DNA of 64,000 bases from Siphonodentalium dalli (Eukaryota; Mollusca; Scaphopoda; Gadilida; Siphonodentaliidae), in contig CP136066.1 of NCBI GenBank assembly GCA_032622095.1, forward strand, positions 102,879,319 to 102,943,318, written 5' to 3'. The position numbers and the translations under genes were made by a program. Positions within the stretch are counted from its first letter, which is position 1; each line of letters starts with the position of its first letter. The notes beneath the pieces were generated by a model, which was not told where the DNA came from, ran no database searches, and was given only the letters and a program-made list of their open reading frames with translations. Below, piece after piece: positions 10,250 to 20,981 of the stretch.

Positions 10250-10370
10250 TTTCAAGCAGGCAGGCGGTTTCTATATTTATTTTTTTATGGCCAAAAGTTA
10301 ACGGCAGACAGGTTTTTATTTCCATATTTTATGACCATAATGTTCCGACAGGCAGGTTTTTACTTGTCTA
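10250..10370. repeat. CAGGCAGG-rich remnant of the 19201 element family
   Basis: Repeats of (G)CAGGCAGGTTTTTATT with a T-run and GGCC resemble the interior of the element at 19201-20356. Ends are not defined. Confidence 0.4.
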
Positions 10371-10886
10371 TCCCTGAATTGAATAACCAATGTTATGGAC
10401 TTAAATTGGACTATTTGATTTGGTTTTAATAACAAATTTAATGTATTAAGTTTAATACTGGTCAGACTTGACTGGGCATCTTCTATATATACAATGTATA
10501 CAATACAAAACAAAAACATATTAACTTTTATAACAGTGAAATAACAGATCAATTACCAGATCGAAATTCACTTGGGAAGTTGGGAAGGTTCAACTTGTTG
10601 ATAGTGCAACCTTGTATATATGTATCCAATAGCTACATGTACAATGTTATGTGTAACCCAGTTAATTCAGGTTTATTAGGGAAAAAAAGTCCTAAGCAAA
10701 AAAAATGCCTAGGAAAAATAACGATTAGCAGTCTCCATTAATCTCAGATAATAAGTAGTATTGGAGTTCAACAGGTGTAGAAATAATTTTGTACAACAAA
10801 GGTGAACATACACCACCATGTTGCCGGAAACTATAAAATAAAAGTTTCCAAAAAAATTACGAGAGGCAGGATGTTATATTTTTTTT

Positions 10887-10951
10887 GTAGCGGCGCGTAT
10901 TTTAAGGGGGCGGCGTGTCTGAGAAACAACAGATCATTAACTTTGTGCGGC
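10887..10951. mobile_element. Solo PIF/Harbinger-type terminus, inverted partner of 6921-6985
   Basis: GGGGGCGGCGTGTCTGAGAA to GTGCGGC, followed by TTA. Its reverse complement aligns with 6921-6985 over about 60 bp (TTTCTCAG, CGCCGCCCCCTTAAAA). No local partner end was found. Confidence 0.5.
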
Positions 10952-11110
10952 TTAAGTCTGAAATATTTATATCCATTATGGTACATTTTAGAGATGGGTG
11001 GTTAACCGTGGAATCAGTTCGGTTTCGGTTGTCGGGGGGAAAAACCGGAAATGACAACCGTGGTAAGTTGGGAAAACCCGTAGTTTCGGTTGTCACAACT
11101 TCCTGTAATC

Positions 11111-11260
11111 ATGGCAGAGCACGACGAACAAACGAGTCCTGTGTGGAAATATTTTTCAAAGAAAGATAAGAAATTAAGTGTGCCGCCTGTAATATATGCA
11201 GAAAGGAGTTCATGGTGAAATCGCGCAAAGAATTAATTACGTTGCTTCCGTGTACACCTA
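11111..11260 (+). pseudogene. hAT transposase N-terminal (BED finger) remnant
   Basis: An ATG at 11111 opens MAEHDEQTSPVWKYFSKKDK and hits a stop at 11216. In the neighbouring frame from 11176 the text reads KCAACNICRKEFMVKSRKEL, so the two halves of a BED-type zinc finger are separated by a frameshift. The lead WKYF is common at the start of hAT BED fingers. It lies just inside the left end of the hAT element. The rest of the transposase is absent. Confidence 0.6.
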
Positions 11261-11600
11261 TTTTCGCGTAGTAAACACAACACAAGTCAGTTTATTTCTC
11301 ATGATCTTTTAATCATTAAGGCCGTACAAATACTCTGAAAGGTGAATTTGATAACGAGGATACGATATCAAAAGGTATCAATCATTGTTACCCGCATTCT
11401 ATTAGTTTTTATCACTGTTTGGATGTTAAATCGTCAAATATATTTGTGCGCCGTTGATTAAAAATGTTATGCTGGAATCGGAGCCGGAATGAATTATACC
11501 GTTTGTTGGTAAACTGTTGAGAAATAGCACTCATTCAGGTGACTTGTATTGGATGCATGTATAGTGTGTACAGTATTATGTTCCCTAAATATGTTAATAG

Positions 11601-12849
11601 TAGAGCTGGGACGGTTATGGGTTTTTCGTGACCGGTTATGAACGGCAAAAAACTGCGATTAACCGGTTAACCACATATTATAGGTACTATTATGGGTGGG
11701 TAAGCCCAGTATGCTGAACGGCGATGATTGTGATGCTCACTGACATGGTAAGTTTGAGAACGGCTCCTGCCCATTATACAAAGAAGTTGTCACCCATGAC
11801 ACACATAATCACATATCTAATTAATTACTGTATACATCCCCGTCAGTAAGCCCTGGGGGCACGTGCACGTTTTTGTCCAAAAAGTGGGTACTGCATGGGC
11901 TTACTCACGGGGATCCCCCCCGTGCAAAATCTCAGTTAGCCTTGAGATGCTGGTTTACCATCGTATTTTATACTGATACCAAGAGTAGTTGCGTTATATA
12001 AAGAGAATGATGCGTTTTATTAAGATAAAATCATATAATAATAACAAGATACAGATGTCGACAGGTAAAACAAAAAATACAATTTATACGTTGTAAACAT
12101 GCGTATGGAACGGTTAATAGCGCACATAAATAGCACAAAGTTCAAACAACAAAGTTCAGAAGACGACAAGTCCATCGTCGTCGAAACCATCGAACTCCAG
12201 GTCGTCGTCAGAATCTTCCTCGAAGAAGAAATTTTTTATGAATTTCGCGGTAATCGACGAAACGTATTATGTACGTTCTGCAACAAGAACAATAACTCTA
12301 TAAATTCGAGGTGGATTAATATTCGAATGGAAAAACTCATTATCTGATACTATTTTAAATGTAATTGTTCAAAAATGATTTAATATAAATATTAGCTGCT
12401 CTGATATATATATTGCCTCATGTTAAAATGAAATAATCCAAGATTAATTAACGGCAATTGAGCCACAAAGATTGTAAACGAATTAACACCAGAGAACGTG
12501 GCAACTTTTAAAAGTATATCATAGAAAGCAGGACTGCTCGTGGAAATTATTGGGCTCAATTTATATTTTCTTGGGATCAATTTGAAAACACAATAGTTGT
12601 GTAATGAGTTCACACCCAAATTTAGCCTTCAAAGAGCCGACACACTGCGTTTGATGTTGTTCCGTCAATCTCGGATTCATTTTAATTGACGGAGACAGAT
12701 TAACCCTCTTATAGCCAGTTATAGCTGACCATCACAGTGATCATACAGTATAATAGTGATGTTACGGTTAACCGACCACGGCAAATCCGTGACCGGTCAC
12801 GGCCATAGTTGGTGGTTAACCGGTTAACCGCATAACCGTCCCAGCTCTA
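11601..12849. mobile_element. Non-autonomous hAT element nested in another hAT
   Basis: An 8-bp target duplication GTTAATAG lies at 11593-11600 and 12850-12857. The ends TAGAGCTGGGACGGTTATG and CATAACCGTCCCAGCTCTA are perfect inverse copies. Subterminal GGTTAACCGGTTAACC blocks occur at both sides. An 82-codon frame at 12099 has no transposase motif. Confidence 0.92.
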
Positions 12850-13742
12850 GTTAATAGGCATATAGCCAGATAATGTGATTGAGAGATTCTAGTCATGTTT
12901 TATTTTCATTTTGTTTATTTAAAATTTTATTTTCAAATCATAACTATACACATATATCTAGTCACACACATTAGTTTTATGCCAATATAAATGATCATTA
13001 TATTATTTCACACTTATGATCATATGATGCTGAATTGCAGTCATACACAATACACAGACTCACTTGCATTCTAGCACTGCCACTCGACATGGACATTAAA
13101 GACACGGTTGGCCTTGGCGGTGGGTATCCTGTGAAAATATTTCCACCCATCAAAAACCGCCACAAACAGAAAGAACATCAAAATGTAGACAGACTTTGTC
13201 CGTATACAAATAAGAAATATCGCATAAACAGTATGTTATTGTCATTTGTTTGACCATTGTTATGTAAACAAAAGCATAAAAAGTTACTTTTCTGGTGTTT
13301 GTTTATATTATGATGGTAAACATAAAGAGCGTTCTTTGTTGGTGAATACCTGATATGGAACTAATAAAGAGCGTTTATATCATTTGTGTGTGATTAGCCA
13401 GTGACACTGTGCTGTCTTCTGTAACACAATCAGACTCTTGCTTATGTAAAATATAGTAAGTCTTTGTGATAGCACGCTGTTTACGTGATGGTCATGGTAT
13501 ATATGAACGAAACTGTATGCGTTTTAATGGGTGTCTGTTTACGGTGTTCGGAACAAATATGAATATTTTCGACAACTAAGGCCAATCGTGCCTTTAACAA
13601 TATACATGTAATAGTAACAATATGATACATAATTTACAATTATAAAAGGACATGTACCTCACAAGTTATGGTAATAAAATTGGTGTGTTTTCTTTGTAAT
13701 ATGATGAAGCATAATTAGATTTTGTTCACATTAGTCATTTTT

Positions 13743-14638
13743 ATACGCCCTTTTTGAAAAAAGGTCGTATTATGTTATCAGTCTGTCCGTCCGTCCGTCC
13801 GTCCGTCCGTCCGTCCGTCCGTCTCGAGCCGTCCGTCTGTCCGTCCGTCCGTCCGTCCGTTAACATTTTTGGTTTCCGATTGATAACTCCAGTTTGGATT
13901 ATTTGATCTGAACCAAAGTTGTTATGTGTATTTCCCAGCTAAAGATACAGGCCAAGTTCGTATATGGGTTATGTCCAATTATTTTTACATAAGTTACGGC
14001 CCTTTTTCGACTTAGAATTTTACCGTGTTAACATTTTTGGTTTCCGACCGATAACTCCAGTTTGGATTATTTGATCTGAACCAAAGTTGGTATGTGTATT
14101 TCCCAGCTATAGATACAGGCCAAGTTCGAATATGGGTTTCGTCCAATTATTTTTACATGAGTTACGGCCCTTTTTCGACTTAGAATTTGACCGTCTGTTA
14201 ATATTTTTGGTTTCCGACCAATAACTCCAGTTTGGATTATTTTATCTGAACCAAAGTTGGTATGTGTATTTCCCAGCTAAAGATACAGGCCAAGTTCGAA
14301 TATGGGTTCCGTCCAATTATTTTTACATGAGTTACGGCCCTTTTTCAACTTAGAATTTGACCAATTTCATAACATTTTGGTTTCCGACCGATAACTCCAG
14401 TTTTTATTATTTGAGCTGAACCAAAGCTGGTATGTGTATTTCCCAGCTAAGACTTCATGCCAAGTTTGAATATAGGTTCTGTCTAATTATGTTTACATGA
14501 GTTATGGCCATTTTTCGACTTAGAATTTGACCACATTTTGGCATTGAAATTAGGGGTATATCAGATTTTCTTTAAATGTAAGCTCAAAGTATTATCTTAT
14601 TTTGCGATAGTACAATTCGAAATGGCTAAAGGGCGTAT
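13743..14638. mobile_element. Pearl/Helentron-like element with microsatellite and four ~170-bp repeats
   Basis: ATACGCCCTTT at the left and AAAGGGCGTAT at the right are inverse. A (GTCC)n block at 13781-13860 is followed by four tandem repeats of about 170 bp starting near 13860, 14028, 14198 and 14370. Each carries GATAACTCCAGTTT and GAGTTACGGCCCTTTTTC-type text. A tetranucleotide block beside ~160-bp core repeats matches the described organisation of bivalve pearl elements. Confidence 0.7.
13781..13860. repeat. (GTCC)n tetranucleotide microsatellite
   Basis: About 80 bp of GTCC repeats with a short interruption (CTCGAGCC) in the middle. It is part of the element at 13743-14638. Confidence 0.9.
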
Positions 14639-14754
14639 TTTGCCACGCCCTAGCGATGCTCTTGTTATTAAGAAAAACCGAAACCGAGACTCAACTCTTT
14701 TTCCACAACCGAAACCGAGGCAAATTTTCACAACCGCCCATCTCTAGTACATTT

Positions 14755-15180
14755 TAATACAAACTTGCACGGAACTGAGACCTGTTTCCCCAGTTAAAAT
14801 TTCTTGATTCTTTACTGTAATTGGTAGCCATGTGTTCAACACTTGATGTATAGCATCTGAAAACTCAATAGAAAATGTGTCAATAATGATTTATTGGGTG
14901 ATTTTTGACTAAATAAATCACGTGGACTCTATTAACTAAGTTTTTTATGGACATATGTTTGGGAATTCATGGCCACCGGCAACTGAAATTAAACCCAGAG
15001 GTAAACGATGCAAAGGTGTAATGCTTCTTTGAATCGTGCCCCAGAAATAAAATAAAATTAATTGTTCAAGCGCGCTTTTCATTTTGTTTTTTGCCTGAGA
15101 AATAGGAAATTGACTTCGAAAAAATTTGGCCTTATAAATTGCGAATTGACTTTGCACTGCCTTATTTATATATTTTATAG
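14755..15180. other. Intron DNA, nothing recognised
   Basis: AT-rich intron sequence leading to the exon-5 acceptor. A 97-codon minus-strand frame at 14945-15238 overlaps exon 5 and shows no family motif. Confidence 0.35.
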
Positions 15181-15450
15181 GTCCAGCAGCTACAATCTGT
15201 ACAGCCCACCGAAGCGGTACAGCTACAGACTGTCTCACACCAGGATGTAGTGCGCCTCACTCCTGTTCAGGCATCAGAACCTTCTCAGTTACAGACCATC
15301 AACCACCAAGACATAGTACGTCTCACCCCTGTGCGGGTATCCGAACCCTCCCAGCTACAGGCTGTCTCTCACCAAGATGTGGTGCGTCTTACCCAGGCAG
15401 AACCCGGACAGACTACAACAACTGACCAACAGGATATATTCCAAAGACTG
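15181..15450 (+). CDS. TRERF1-like: Exon 5: three 22-residue repeats
   Basis: The acceptor TTATATATTTTATAG precedes 15181 and the donor GTGAGC follows 15450. The exon is 270 nt, 90 codons, phase 0 at both ends. It encodes three near-identical 22-residue units beginning QLQTVSHQDVVRLTPV, QLQTINHQDIVRLTPV and QLQAVSHQDVVRLTQ. Gln-rich flanks match exons 3 and 4 in composition. No known domain is recognised. The nucleotide repeat identity suggests fairly recent internal duplication. Confidence 0.75.
15220..15417 (+). repeat. Coding 66-bp repeat, three units, in exon 5
   Basis: Three head-to-tail 66-bp units encode 22 residues each, starting QLQ. They share (V/I)(S/N)HQD(V/I)VRLT and differ by a few substitutions. 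The third is less conserved after VVRLT. Confidence 0.85.
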
Positions 15451-15849
15451 GTGAGCTATTTTTATACGGTTTCAACATTTGTTTAGGATATGTAAGAAAA
15501 AATCAACAGGGTGCTAGTCATATCAATTTAGTTTTACACCTCTTAGAATCTTTAGGGAATTGTGCCATTCCAATTTCTGTTCATGTAATATGAACTCAAT
15601 GGTGTCAAACAGTCTGATTGTGTATGTATCTATCCCTCCATCCCTGATTGTTTCCAGTAATAATAAGTGAAATGATTTAATCTTTGGTATTTGTGCTTAT
15701 TAATTAGGGGGCGCTGGTGAGATTGGTATATGGGAGTGGTCACCCTATTTTTTTCTGAGTTATGGTCCTTCTCATGACTATTGACAGAGTAATATATTTC
15801 CTGCCTTGGAAATTGCCAAATATTTTGGTTTCTGGATAATGTCTTATTA

Positions 15850-16759
15850 GGCCAAAAAAAAAAAAGGTTTTGGTTCTCAGGCACCGCTGCATTGAATAAA
15901 AAGGGCCGCATTAGGCCTTTTTATTGCAATGCCTGATGTTATGACAAAAAAACTTACGAAAAAAATAAAATTACTTCTTTTTTTTTCGGGGGATACAGAT
16001 ATGTGTTGAATAATAGTGTGCATTGAGCTCTAACATGTAATGTGTTAAAAAGTGACTTGCAGGCTTACAACATGAAGTAGATGACTACAATTAAGAAAAT
16101 GATAAGCTGACCCTCATGCTCTTCTTACAATTAGTCATTGTGAACTAACTTACACTAATTGTAACAAAAAAACATAATAGTCAATGATGTGCGAAAATAT
16201 TTCTTTTCCCAGAGAGTGATTACAAACTGGAATAGTTTATCAGATTACATTGTTTCCACTGAATCGGTTCAACAATTCAAGGAGTTATTCGATAACAACT
16301 GTTATAACGAGCGATATATGTACGACTAAACGTCATGGATAATTTTAAAACAATTAATTCATTTACGTTATTCTATACATGTATGTTATTATGTGAAAGG
16401 GGTAAAAGTCATGGATGATGATGATGTAACTTTATACAATTGAAAGGCACAGAACTAAATTCAGGATCACATATTAGAATGGAGCGGTATAAGTTTTTAG
16501 ACAACAATAACAGTAGTTAATGTCAGGTGCATTATATAATGTTAGGTAATCCCAGTCATACACTGGTAGTACAATGTCATTTTTATATAAGATTAAATGA
16601 GTTTATATGCAATTATGCATAACAGTTCCCTCTACATTTCTGGTTATTACTAGACAGAGGAAGGTATCTTTGTCCATGCTTACTATGCGCAGAAAAAAAT
16701 AAAAAATAAAAATAAATAAAATAAAATTGCCCGAGAACCAAAACTTTTTTTTGTTGGCC
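15850..16759. mobile_element. PIF/Harbinger-type non-autonomous element, 0.9 kb
   Basis: TTA at 15847-15849 and 16760-16762 flank GGCC ends. The left end GGCCAAAAAAAAAAAAGG continues to TTTTGGTTCTCAGGC. The right end GAGAACCAAAACTTTTTTTT continues to GTTGGCC. The 3-bp TTA duplication fits PIF/Harbinger. A reverse-transcriptase tail fragment lies inside. Confidence 0.7.
16189..16329 (+). pseudogene. C-terminal fragment of a non-LTR retrotransposon reverse transcriptase ORF
   Basis: The frame reads VRKYFFSQRVITNWNSL, then DYIVSTESVQQFK, and stops at TAA 16327-16329. The pattern FFSxRV-x-x-x-WN-x-L-(x)-x-x-VV-x-x-x-S-x-x-x-FK is the typical tail of CR1/Jockey-type ORF2 proteins. No upstream RT core is present. 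The downstream sequence GATGATGATGATGTAACTTT may be the element's 3' tail. It sits inside the PIF-type element at 15850-16759. Confidence 0.6.
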
Positions 16760-16774
16760 TTATACCCCAATATT

Positions 16775-16960
16775 TTTATGAAAAATGTGGGTAGATACTG
16801 GATTGATATTGTCTGTCGTCCCTCTGTATGTCTGTCCTGGCATATATCTCAGCCATGGGTTATTTGCTCTGAATGAAATTTGGTATGGTGGCTCAGGATC
16901 AATAGAGGGCCAAATGACATTAACATTTTGCAATTCTAGTTGATATGTGATTGCTTTCAT
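16775..16960. repeat. Remnant of a pearl/Helentron-like element
   Basis: CCTCTGTATGTCTGTCCTGG, ATATATCTCAGCCATGGGTT and GAATGAAATTTGGTATGG match other remnants in the window. No coding content. Confidence 0.45.
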
Positions 16961-17003
16961 TCCATTGAGGGTTGTTTATAGTGAATTTCATATTTTTTTT
17001 TAG

Positions 17004-18612
17004 ATCACTAAAGCGAATCAACAACCTGAGCAACAGACAGGAATATCGGAGCAAGCAAACCCCTTGCAGAAACAAAACCCTGTAGTTCGTCAATTACCAC
17101 CGCAGTCGCAACCCCCACCAATTCAACATCAACAACAATTTCCGCCACCGCGACATCTCAATCAAGGACACCAAAATCGTCAACATTTGGGAGGAGTAAC
17201 TACATCGATGCAGCCGCAAGCCTTAAGCATTCAAATTGATTCTAATAATAGTAGCATAGACCAGATAGGGATACGGACTCCGCCAATATCTCTAAGTTCG
17301 GAGGCTATTCAGACGAGCTTACAGTCTGTTCTTGCTCAGATGCAGCTTCCCCAGTTATCTCTTCAGGAAGTTGATAGTAATATAAACAATCACAATGCCG
17401 TCGTGGGATTTAATTCTGAGCCGCAGCTGATTAACTCTATCAGCCGGCTACCTGATAATTCCGCAATGATGGTTAGTCAAATTATGGACCAGATGTTACC
17501 CGCTGAAGCAAAAGCTTCATCACAAGGACAGAGCCACGTTCCTAAAGTGCCACCTAGTGGTCCATCCCGACAATCTTCAGACGGATTTCAATTCGGGTTT
17601 GGGAATTATTCGACAGATGCTCTGATGACGCTTTTGAATTCAAAATCTGGATCCAACAAAAGTGAAGTGAAAAATGTTTCCATATCTTCGAGTGTTCATT
17701 TAAGTAGTGTTCAGAATGACTTAGTCAGAGATGGCAGGGATTTCTCGTCTACAAATAGGCTCAATCAACTTTCTCATAATAATTTCTCACAAAACGACAT
17801 TGTAAATGAAAGTTCTAGTAGTCGTCTGCTACCAACTACAAATCAAGTTGATTCTCTCCTGGCAGCTTCATCGTCATCATTACCCCAATCATCATCATTC
17901 CATGTTCCGTCATCGTCATCATCAATTCCTGGCAGCAGTTCATTTAACATCAGCATTAACTCACTTAACGAAAACATTCACAGTCATGGTCAGTTTAAGC
18001 CAATAGCCGAGCCAACAATACGAAAACGGAGGTATTCCTGTGATACTGAAACCAAACGGACAACTCCGCCTAGTAACTTGATAATGTTGTTAAACAGGGG
18101 AGTTTCCAGTGGCACACTGAACAAAGCAGGGTCCAACCCGAACATTGAGGGCAAGCAGCGAATCCGGATGCGAAGCAAATCTGGTGATTCGCACGGATTG
18201 ATGCGATCAAAAAGTATAGATCATTCCTTAATGCGGCCGCGCAGTCAAACCAGTGAGATATTTGCACGACCTCGTGACTTTATTGACAATAGCCCTTTGT
18301 CAAAGTCTGACGGGGCAGGATTATTCCGAAATCCAAGTAGTTTGCCAGGGTCGTTTAAATTCAAACGGAAACACAGACCTGCTCCATTGTTCATTCCTCC
18401 ATACGCAAATAATTCCGGATTTCACAGTAGGCTTCGATCTCCACGCATAATCGATGGACTGGAGAGACGTATGGGGACTCCACCTCCTTACACGCCCCCT
18501 CCGATGTTAAGTCCAATGAGAAGTGGTTCTGGGCTATTTTGGACTTTGAAACCTGTGACTCCGAAATCGGCTCCAAACACACCCAGAGGACTGCTAAGCG
18601 CTCACAGGAGAG
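17004..18612 (+). CDS. TRERF1-like: Exon 6: long Ser/Pro-rich region with conserved PPYTPPPMLSP block
   Basis: A T-run ending in TAG precedes 17004 and the donor GTAAGA follows 18612. The exon is 1609 nt, 536 codons plus one base, entering in phase 0. The first half is Gln/Pro- and Ser-rich low-complexity sequence. After a basic stretch with repeated MRSKS/MRPRS motifs comes KRKHRPAPLFIPP, then LRSPR, then PPYTPPPMLSPMRSGSGLF. As I recall the family, this arrangement precedes ELM2 in TRERF1/ZNF541 and is the best family marker outside ELM2-SANT. The exon is open past the donor to a stop at 18669, so intron retention would give an alternative C-terminus. Splicing is preferred because the phase matches exon 7. 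Confidence 0.9.
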
Positions 18613-19081
18613 GTAAGATTCTATCGTTTTATACACCGGTTATCGGTTCGTCCGTTGGTCCGCGCCAATAAAAGGGGTTTATGGGGTTTGGACTTTGGTA
18701 TATACACGGTTCATGGGCTATTTGGGTTTGTGGGTTTATGAGCTTAAGCCCTTAAGCCTTTTTTTAAGCCTTTGTGTCCAATGCCATGTTAACTGTTGTT
18801 TGGGGTGTTTAAATCATTCAAACACAACTTTCTAATAACCACAAAAAGCTGGACAATGTCGATGTCCATACTGTCCTTGCATACTGGACAGCCTGATTAA
18901 GGGCTTAAGCTCACTATGGACGTTTCTAATCATATATATACTTATACTTTTATTTTCCTCCAACAATAAAGAGTTACATAACACATAGCTATATACACAT
19001 TAAATTACTAATAACAGAGTTTACAGAGATAATATATGTTGTATATATGTTGTATGCTAATATAAATATTCAAACTAGCTC
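18613..19081. other. Start of intron 6, nothing recognised
   Basis: The exon-6 frame remains open into the intron to a TAA at 18669-18671. The rest is AT-rich and without recognisable features. Confidence 0.35.
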
Positions 19082-19085
19082 TTAA

Positions 19086-20977
19086 CCCTTTGAACCCGAC
19101 TGGCCGCAAAAGCGGCCAGCCAGAAAACGTTCATATACCCGGCTGGCCGCTTTTGCGGCCAGGAGCATTCAGTGACGTCATAAACCTATATACATGTTTA
19201 GGCCACACAAAAAAAATATTGTGTTTCTCAAGTTTTTTTTCAAAAAAACCCAGCAGGCAGGCAGATTTTTATTTTTATTTTTTTGGGCTGAATTTTACCG
19301 GCAGGCAGGTTTATTATGCCGAATTTTTATGTATAAAAATGATGGGCAGGCATGCTTTTTTTTATTAAAGATTGACTTAAGACAAGGTTTGGCTGTTCGT
19401 AACATGGTGTGTAATGTATATTTACATTGTTTGTTCATGATCATGATCTGTTTTCATATGTTGTTGGAAAATGAAGCTGTTTATTTTATATTTATGCAAA
19501 GTTATGTACCCTATGGATGCTGTATTAAAATAAGATCTCTCATTTATAGCATTAAAATTTATTGCAGAAATAACAGATGTTTAACAATAACAAGAATATT
19601 TTGGTTTAAAACAAATCCAGTCTACCTTATTCACAAGGAGATCCTTTACGCCTCGCCAATTTGGTTTTTGTATGAATGGTTGTTCCATTACAGCAACAAG
19701 TTGTCCAGAATATTCTAACATTTTTGAGAGTTCAAGCACCGGCAGTTTGTCTTTACTTTTTCTGGGATCATTGTATCCAAGAAAAATTTGAAGTCCATCC
19801 GGAATGTGACAACATCTCTCAGTTAGTTTATTAACATGAGGGTCCAGATACTAAAGCATGTTGCACACAAGCTGCACAAAATTCCTGCCTACAGGCCTTA
19901 ATAACATTCGATGAGAATCACCTAATCGATTCTCGTAATGATTCTCGTGAAACTTTTCCATTTTCAGTGCTTTATGACTAACTTGGTTCGGCATTTGATT
20001 CTTGCAAAATGAAATGTATTTTGAGCCCTGGCCTATATTGTCAACGGTTCTGACACATTCTTATCAGCGCCATGCTGGTTATTTGTTTACCACGTGTTCG
20101 CTGGTGCGTTACGGGTGAACTCGATTGGCATTCGGAGCACGCAAGGAATGCTTTCATTTTAGAATTACTGCCCTTGCATTGCTGGCGGAGATGATTTGAG
20201 CTTATTGTGTTGTTTGCGGGTATCGACATCGCCAAGATTTTGTGCGGCGGCATGTTTTTATATTTTTATTTGTTGTAAGCTATAAAAAGTAGCCAGCGGG
20301 GGGTATTTTGCGGACGCGGCGATACTTGAGAAACATATTTTTTTTTGTGTGTGGCCTTAAACTACTATACCAATTAGTATATCGACTTATATCTATATCC
20401 ATTATCCCCCAGCAACTTCAGCAGTGTCATGCATGTGCGTGTATGGGTTTGTTTCCCACTAGCTGGGGTAGGAAAACATGCGCATGCGCATAGGGCAGCA
20501 TTCAACGAACGTGCATTATTTGAGTCAAATAGCTTGACGCTCTATCATTGTTGGGCGGTTCGCAGGATTGTGAAAAAGATAATGTTTCCATAAATCTTCA
20601 TTATTTAAATCATAATTGGGTATATGATCAGTGTCCAAGAGCATGTGAGGAAGGCGCAGTATCTTACTTGGGACGATTTATTCGCGCATGTGCATATGAT
20701 ACAATGATAAATGTATGGCTCTTTGCAAAATTGCATTTTACTTTCAATTTGGGGTAGTTGCCTAGCAACAGTCACCAGGTAGTGACCGTGTGGCAATGTA
20801 ACCCGATCTTAAAATACTTTGTGGTACATGTGAACATATCGGTAAAGTTTCAGACCTGTGCCCCCACAGGAACATAACAAACACCATGCGCCTAAACACT
20901 GGCTACATTGAATCGAAATACCGCTGGGAGCCCAGGGTCAGGGTGTCGATCATTGTGGGGAGCCAGGGTTCAAAGGG
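19086..20977. mobile_element. piggyBac-type element, family C, 1.9 kb, carrying a nested element
   Basis: TTAA at 19082-19085 and 20978-20981. The ends CCCTTTGAACCC and GGGTTCAAAGGG are perfect inverse copies. Near the left end are two palindromes, TGGCCGCAAAAGCGGCCA and TGGCCGCTTTTGCGGCCA. No transposase frame is seen. The element at 19201-20356 has inserted into it, leaving about 0.74 kb of its own sequence. Confidence 0.85.
19201..20356. mobile_element. PIF/Harbinger-type non-autonomous element nested in a piggyBac-type element
   Basis: TTA at 19198-19200 and 20357-20359. The left end GGCCACACAAAAAAAATATT is followed by GTGTTTCTCAAG, and the right end is its inverse (CTTGAGAAACATATTTTTTT to GTGTGGCC). 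The interior has CAGGCAGG-type repeats, a 174-codon frame with no recognised motif, and GC-rich patches near 20230-20330. Confidence 0.8.
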
Positions 20978-20981
20978 TTAA

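Larger units (their letters stand above)
10989..14746 (+). mobile_element. hAT element, 3.8 kb, degenerate, containing other elements
   Basis: An 8-bp target duplication GTACATTT lies at 10981-10988 and 14747-14754. The ends TAGAGATGGGTGGTTAACCG and CAACCGCCCATCTCTA are inverse. Near the left end are remnants of a BED-finger transposase. A second hAT (11601-12849) and a pearl-like element (13743-14638) have inserted. The 8-bp duplication and TAG-type ends are diagnostic of hAT. Confidence 0.85.

Noticed and set aside
6921..10951. A single 4-kb transposon carrying exon 4
   Set aside because: The exon fits the host gene in frame and composition, so two independent element copies are more likely. 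Kept only as a finding to check.
18613..18671. C-terminal end of the protein at the TAA after GKILSFYTPVIGSS
   Set aside because: A good GTAAGA donor at 18613 and phase-matched downstream exons encoding ELM2-SANT make this an intron-retention stop rather than the normal end.
19194..19718. 174-codon frame as a gene
   Set aside because: It lies wholly inside a non-autonomous transposon, is rich in Phe/Tyr/Cys from T-rich DNA, and shows no domain.
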